Source: UBA7359 sp964523895 (GTDB taxonomy: Bacteria > Pseudomonadota > Gammaproteobacteria > Eutrophobiales > Eutrophobiaceae). Taken from it: 64,000 nucleotides of DNA. Below are positions 61,625-64,000 of this stretch, piece by piece. The stretch is from assembly GCA_964523895.1 (NCBI GenBank), contig CAZGBJ010000010.1, positions 1-64,000 on the forward strand. Direction: 5' to 3'. A program made the translations under genes and the position numbers. The number at the start of each line of letters is the position of its first letter. Position 1 is the first letter of the stretch. The notes under the pieces are model-generated. The model made no database searches and had not been told where the DNA came from. It saw only the letters and a list, made by a program, of their open reading frames with translations.

Positions 61625-62923
61625 TTGGAATCAAAATCTGCTGCTATTCAGCGCGCCTTAATCGTTCATGTCGATTTTGCTAAATCCATAGAAGATGGAG
61701 CATTCAATGAATTTGCTCAATTGGTCGAATCCTCCGGTCTGGATGTTGTCGATTCAATTAGAGCACCTCGTTTAAAGCCCGATGCACAGCTTTTTGTTGG
61801 TAAGGGTAAAACAGATGAAATAGCTGCAGTTGCAAAGCAACAGGCTGCGGATGTCATCATTTTCAATCATTCGCTGACACCGGCACAGGAACGAAATCTT
61901 GAACAACATATTAATGTTCGTGTTATTGACAGGATTGGGTTGATTCTCGATATCTTTGCCCAGCGTGCTCGAAGTTACGAAGGTAAATTACAGGTTGAAT
62001 TGGCGCAGTTAGAACATTTATCAACGCGTTTAATACGTGGTTGGACACATTTAGAGCGTCAAAAAGGTGGTATTGGTCTGCGTGGGCCTGGTGAAACCCA
62101 GCTTGAAACTGACCGTCGTTTGATTGGTCAGCGAATTAAGGTAATTAAAGGACGTTTGCAAAAGGTTCGACAACAACGGGCTCAGAGTCGTCAACAACGT
62201 AAAAAGAATGATGTCCCGGTTATTTCACTTGTTGGCTATACCAATGCAGGCAAATCAACCTTATTTAATTACTTAACCGGCGCCAATGTGGGTGTCGCAG
62301 ATCAATTGTTTGCCACACTTGACCCGACATTAAGGCGTATAGAGACAACTTCAGGCAGGAATGTAATTTTAACGGATACGGTGGGATTTATTCGTGATTT
62401 GCCGCATGAATTGGTCGACTCATTTCAAGCGACATTGGACGAAGTACGGGAAGCTGATTTATTGATACATGTTATTGATGTCGATAGTGAGCAACGTCAG
62501 CAGCGAATCGATGATGTAAATCAGGTTATTGATTTAATTGGAGCAACAGATGTTGCTCAAATCGAGGTCTATAACAAGATCGATCAATATCCGGAAATTG
62601 AGGCAAGAATTGAAAATATTGATAGTGATATCAATACGCGAATTTGGTTATCATCCCACACCGGCAAAGGTCTGGAATTCTTATTTGAGTGTATTGAACA
62701 ATTTATTAGCCGAAATAGGAGGCCGCATTATCTGAATTTACCAGTAACCGCGGGTCAATTACGCGCCAAACTATTTGATATCGGCGCGGTCAGACATGAG
62801 GACGTCAATGAGAAGGGTGGCTGGACATTGGAAGTGGAACTTGAGGAGTTCAGATTGCATAAATTATGTGAGGAAGCCAGACTAGACATTTCACAGTTGC
62901 AGTCAGGGGTTAGTCGCTATTAA
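61625..62923 (+). CDS. hflX: Ribosome-associated GTPase HflX
   Basis: 432 residues. N-terminal nucleotide-binding domain (LKPDAQLFVGKGKTDEIAAV), coiled linker with GGIGLRGPGETQLETDRRLI, then the G domain with G1 GYTNAGKSTLFN, G3 DTVGFIRDLPHELV and G4 NKID. Rescues or splits stalled ribosomes. The start is TTG 61625, 18 bases after the MITE, with no good ribosome site, so the native leader may have been lost or the true start may be different. Confidence 0.93.
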   Translation: MESKSAAIQRALIVHVDFAKSIEDGAFNEFAQLVESSGLDVVDSIRAPRLKPDAQLFVGKGKTDEIAAVAKQQAADVIIFNHSLTPAQERNLEQHINVRVIDRIGLILDIFAQRARSYEGKLQVELAQLEHLSTRLIRGWTHLERQKGGIGLRGPGETQLETDRRLIGQRIKVIKGRLQKVRQQRAQSRQQRKKNDVPVISLVGYTNAGKSTLFNYLTGANVGVADQLFATLDPTLRRIETTSGRNVILTDTVGFIRDLPHELVDSFQATLDEVREADLLIHVIDVDSEQRQQRIDDVNQVIDLIGATDVAQIEVYNKIDQYPEIEARIENIDSDINTRIWLSSHTGKGLEFLFECIEQFISRNRRPHYLNLPVTAGQLRAKLFDIGAVRHEDVNEKGGWTLEVELEEFRLHKLCEEARLDISQLQSGVSRY

Positions 62924-62982
62924 TATCCCCTCCCTGAACTTAAAAAATTTAACAAACACTATATTTCGTTGGAGAATATTGA

Positions 62983-64000
62983 ATGGGCTGGAATGAACCA
63001 CCAGATGGTAATAAGGGTAAAGATCCCTGGGGTAATCGTGGCAATAATGGCGAGGGTCCTCCTGATCTCGACGAGATTATAAAGAAAATGCAAAAAGGCT
63101 TTGGTGGCATGTTTGGCAGCGGGCCCAAGCGCATGGATAACAATGATTCCATGTTTCCGTTTGTCATGGGTCTTCTCCTTTTGATTGGCTGGTTAATCTT
63201 TGATATGACCTATCTGATTGATCAGCAAGAACGTGGTGCAGTTTTGCGTTTTGGAAAACACGTTGAAACCCTACAACCAGGTCTAGGTTTTCGTTTTCCC
63301 AGACCGATAGAAAATGTCATTGTTGCCAATGTCGGACGAGTGCAACGAATGACACACAGAGCAACTATGCTGACTCAGGATGAGAATATCGTTGATCTGG
63401 AAGTTGCCGTTAAATGGAAAATCAAGGAAGACCCTAGTGATTTTCTATTCAATGTAAATATGCCAATTGCGACATTAAAACAGGTGACTGAAAGTGTTGT
63501 GCGTGAGGTAGTGGGTAAGAGTAAGCTGGATTATGTATTGACTGAAGGTCGAGCGGAAATTGCCGAACAACAAAGAGAGTTGATATCAACCGTATTAGAT
63601 GAGCTATATCAGGTCGGTATCCACGTCGAAAGTGTAGAGATGTTGTCTGTTAAACCACCGGAACAAGTCAAGGCTGCATTTGATGATGCTATTAAAGCAA
63701 GGGAAGATGAACAGCGTTATGTAAACGAGGCAAAAGCTTATCAGAATAAGATAATCCCGGTTGCTCGTGGTAATGCAGCACGCTTACGTGAAGAATCGAA
63801 TGGTTATAAAGCGCGTGTTATATCTAAAGCTGAAGGTGAGGCGAGTCGTTTTGAACAATTATTAACTGAATATCAACGTGCACCGGAAGTGACACGTGAG
63901 CGTTTGTATCTTGATGCAATTGAATCAGTATTTAGTAATTCCAATAAAGTATTTATTGATAATGATAAGGGAAACAGCTTGATGTATTTACCTATCGATA
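62983..64000 (+). CDS. hflK: HflK membrane protease regulator (partial, runs off the window)
   Basis: Starts ATG 62983 with GGAG at 62971. Gly/Asn-rich N-terminus (MGWNEPPDGNKGKDPWG), one transmembrane helix (PFVMGLLLLIGWLIFDMTYL), then the SPFH/band-7 domain (VLRFGKHVETLQPGLGFRFP, VDLEVAVKWKI, VEMLSVKPPEQVKAAFDDAI). Partner of HflC in controlling FtsH. About 339 codons are visible and the frame is still open at the right edge. Confidence 0.95.
   Translation, partial: MGWNEPPDGNKGKDPWGNRGNNGEGPPDLDEIIKKMQKGFGGMFGSGPKRMDNNDSMFPFVMGLLLLIGWLIFDMTYLIDQQERGAVLRFGKHVETLQPGLGFRFPRPIENVIVANVGRVQRMTHRATMLTQDENIVDLEVAVKWKIKEDPSDFLFNVNMPIATLKQVTESVVREVVGKSKLDYVLTEGRAEIAEQQRELISTVLDELYQVGIHVESVEMLSVKPPEQVKAAFDDAIKAREDEQRYVNEAKAYQNKIIPVARGNAARLREESNGYKARVISKAEGEASRFEQLLTEYQRAPEVTRERLYLDAIESVFSNSNKVFIDNDKGNSLMYLPID

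Overview
The window reads as a chromosomal segment of an A+T-rich gammaproteobacterium. The best evidence is the housekeeping backbone at the right end: cysG, ppi, bioA, the SRP 4.5S RNA, dnaX-ybaB-recR, orn, nnr-tsaE-amiC-mutL-miaA-hfq-hflX-hflK. The genus cannot be named from the sequence alone. An H2-oxidising lifestyle is suggested by a complete [NiFe]-hydrogenase locus and a hyp maturation operon.

Left region (1-15.4 kb): a dense signal-transduction array. It holds the end of one hybrid kinase, a MASE1-CHASE hybrid histidine kinase, a multi-PAS/GAF hybrid kinase, a membrane histidine kinase, a receiver-HATPase protein, a single-domain receiver, a receiver-HD-GYP c-di-GMP phosphodiesterase, a methyl-accepting protein, and three paralogous proteins joining an excisionase/MerR-like HTH to a receiver. 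A deleted IS30-family element sits at the 5' end of one kinase gene, and a 14-bp tandem duplication splits the methyl-accepting protein from its first 31 codons.

Accessory junction (15.4-19.8 kb): a Fic AMP-transferase with two direct repeats before its start, a tRNA-Ser 3'-end fragment, a large-serine-recombinase C-terminal remnant, two orphan genes, a MerR regulator and a CBS-domain protein. The tRNA scar and recombinase remnant together look like the edge of a decayed integrated element.

Hydrogenase region (20-28.4 kb): small subunit, five small single-helix membrane proteins, large subunit, a protease-like protein, a Cys/His-tailed protein, a degenerate Rieske protein, a HupD-type endopeptidase and a conserved Cys protein. 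The small subunit has no Tat signal, so the enzyme probably works in the cytoplasm, perhaps tethered by the small membrane proteins.

Uptake region (28.5-37.2 kb): two TonB-dependent receptors, each divergent from a paralogous small CxxC membrane protein and each with a 9-bp tandem repeat in the shared upstream region; then TrmO, ExbB-ExbD-TonB and a Slp lipoprotein. Nickel or another metal chelate is a plausible cargo given the neighbours, but this is inference. The stretch from the second receptor to Slp is visibly richer in G+C than its surroundings.

Maturation operon (37.3-44.4 kb, minus strand): hypF-hypC-SIS protein-hypD-hypE-unknown-CooC-like ATPase. hypA and hypB are not in the window; the CooC-like ATPase may take over nickel handling.

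Right region (44.5-64 kb): a candidate small RNA, then the housekeeping genes, interrupted by an MNT-HEPN toxin-antitoxin pair whose promoter is a perfect 40-bp palindrome, and by two copies of a MITE-like element flanking hfq. hflK runs off the right edge.
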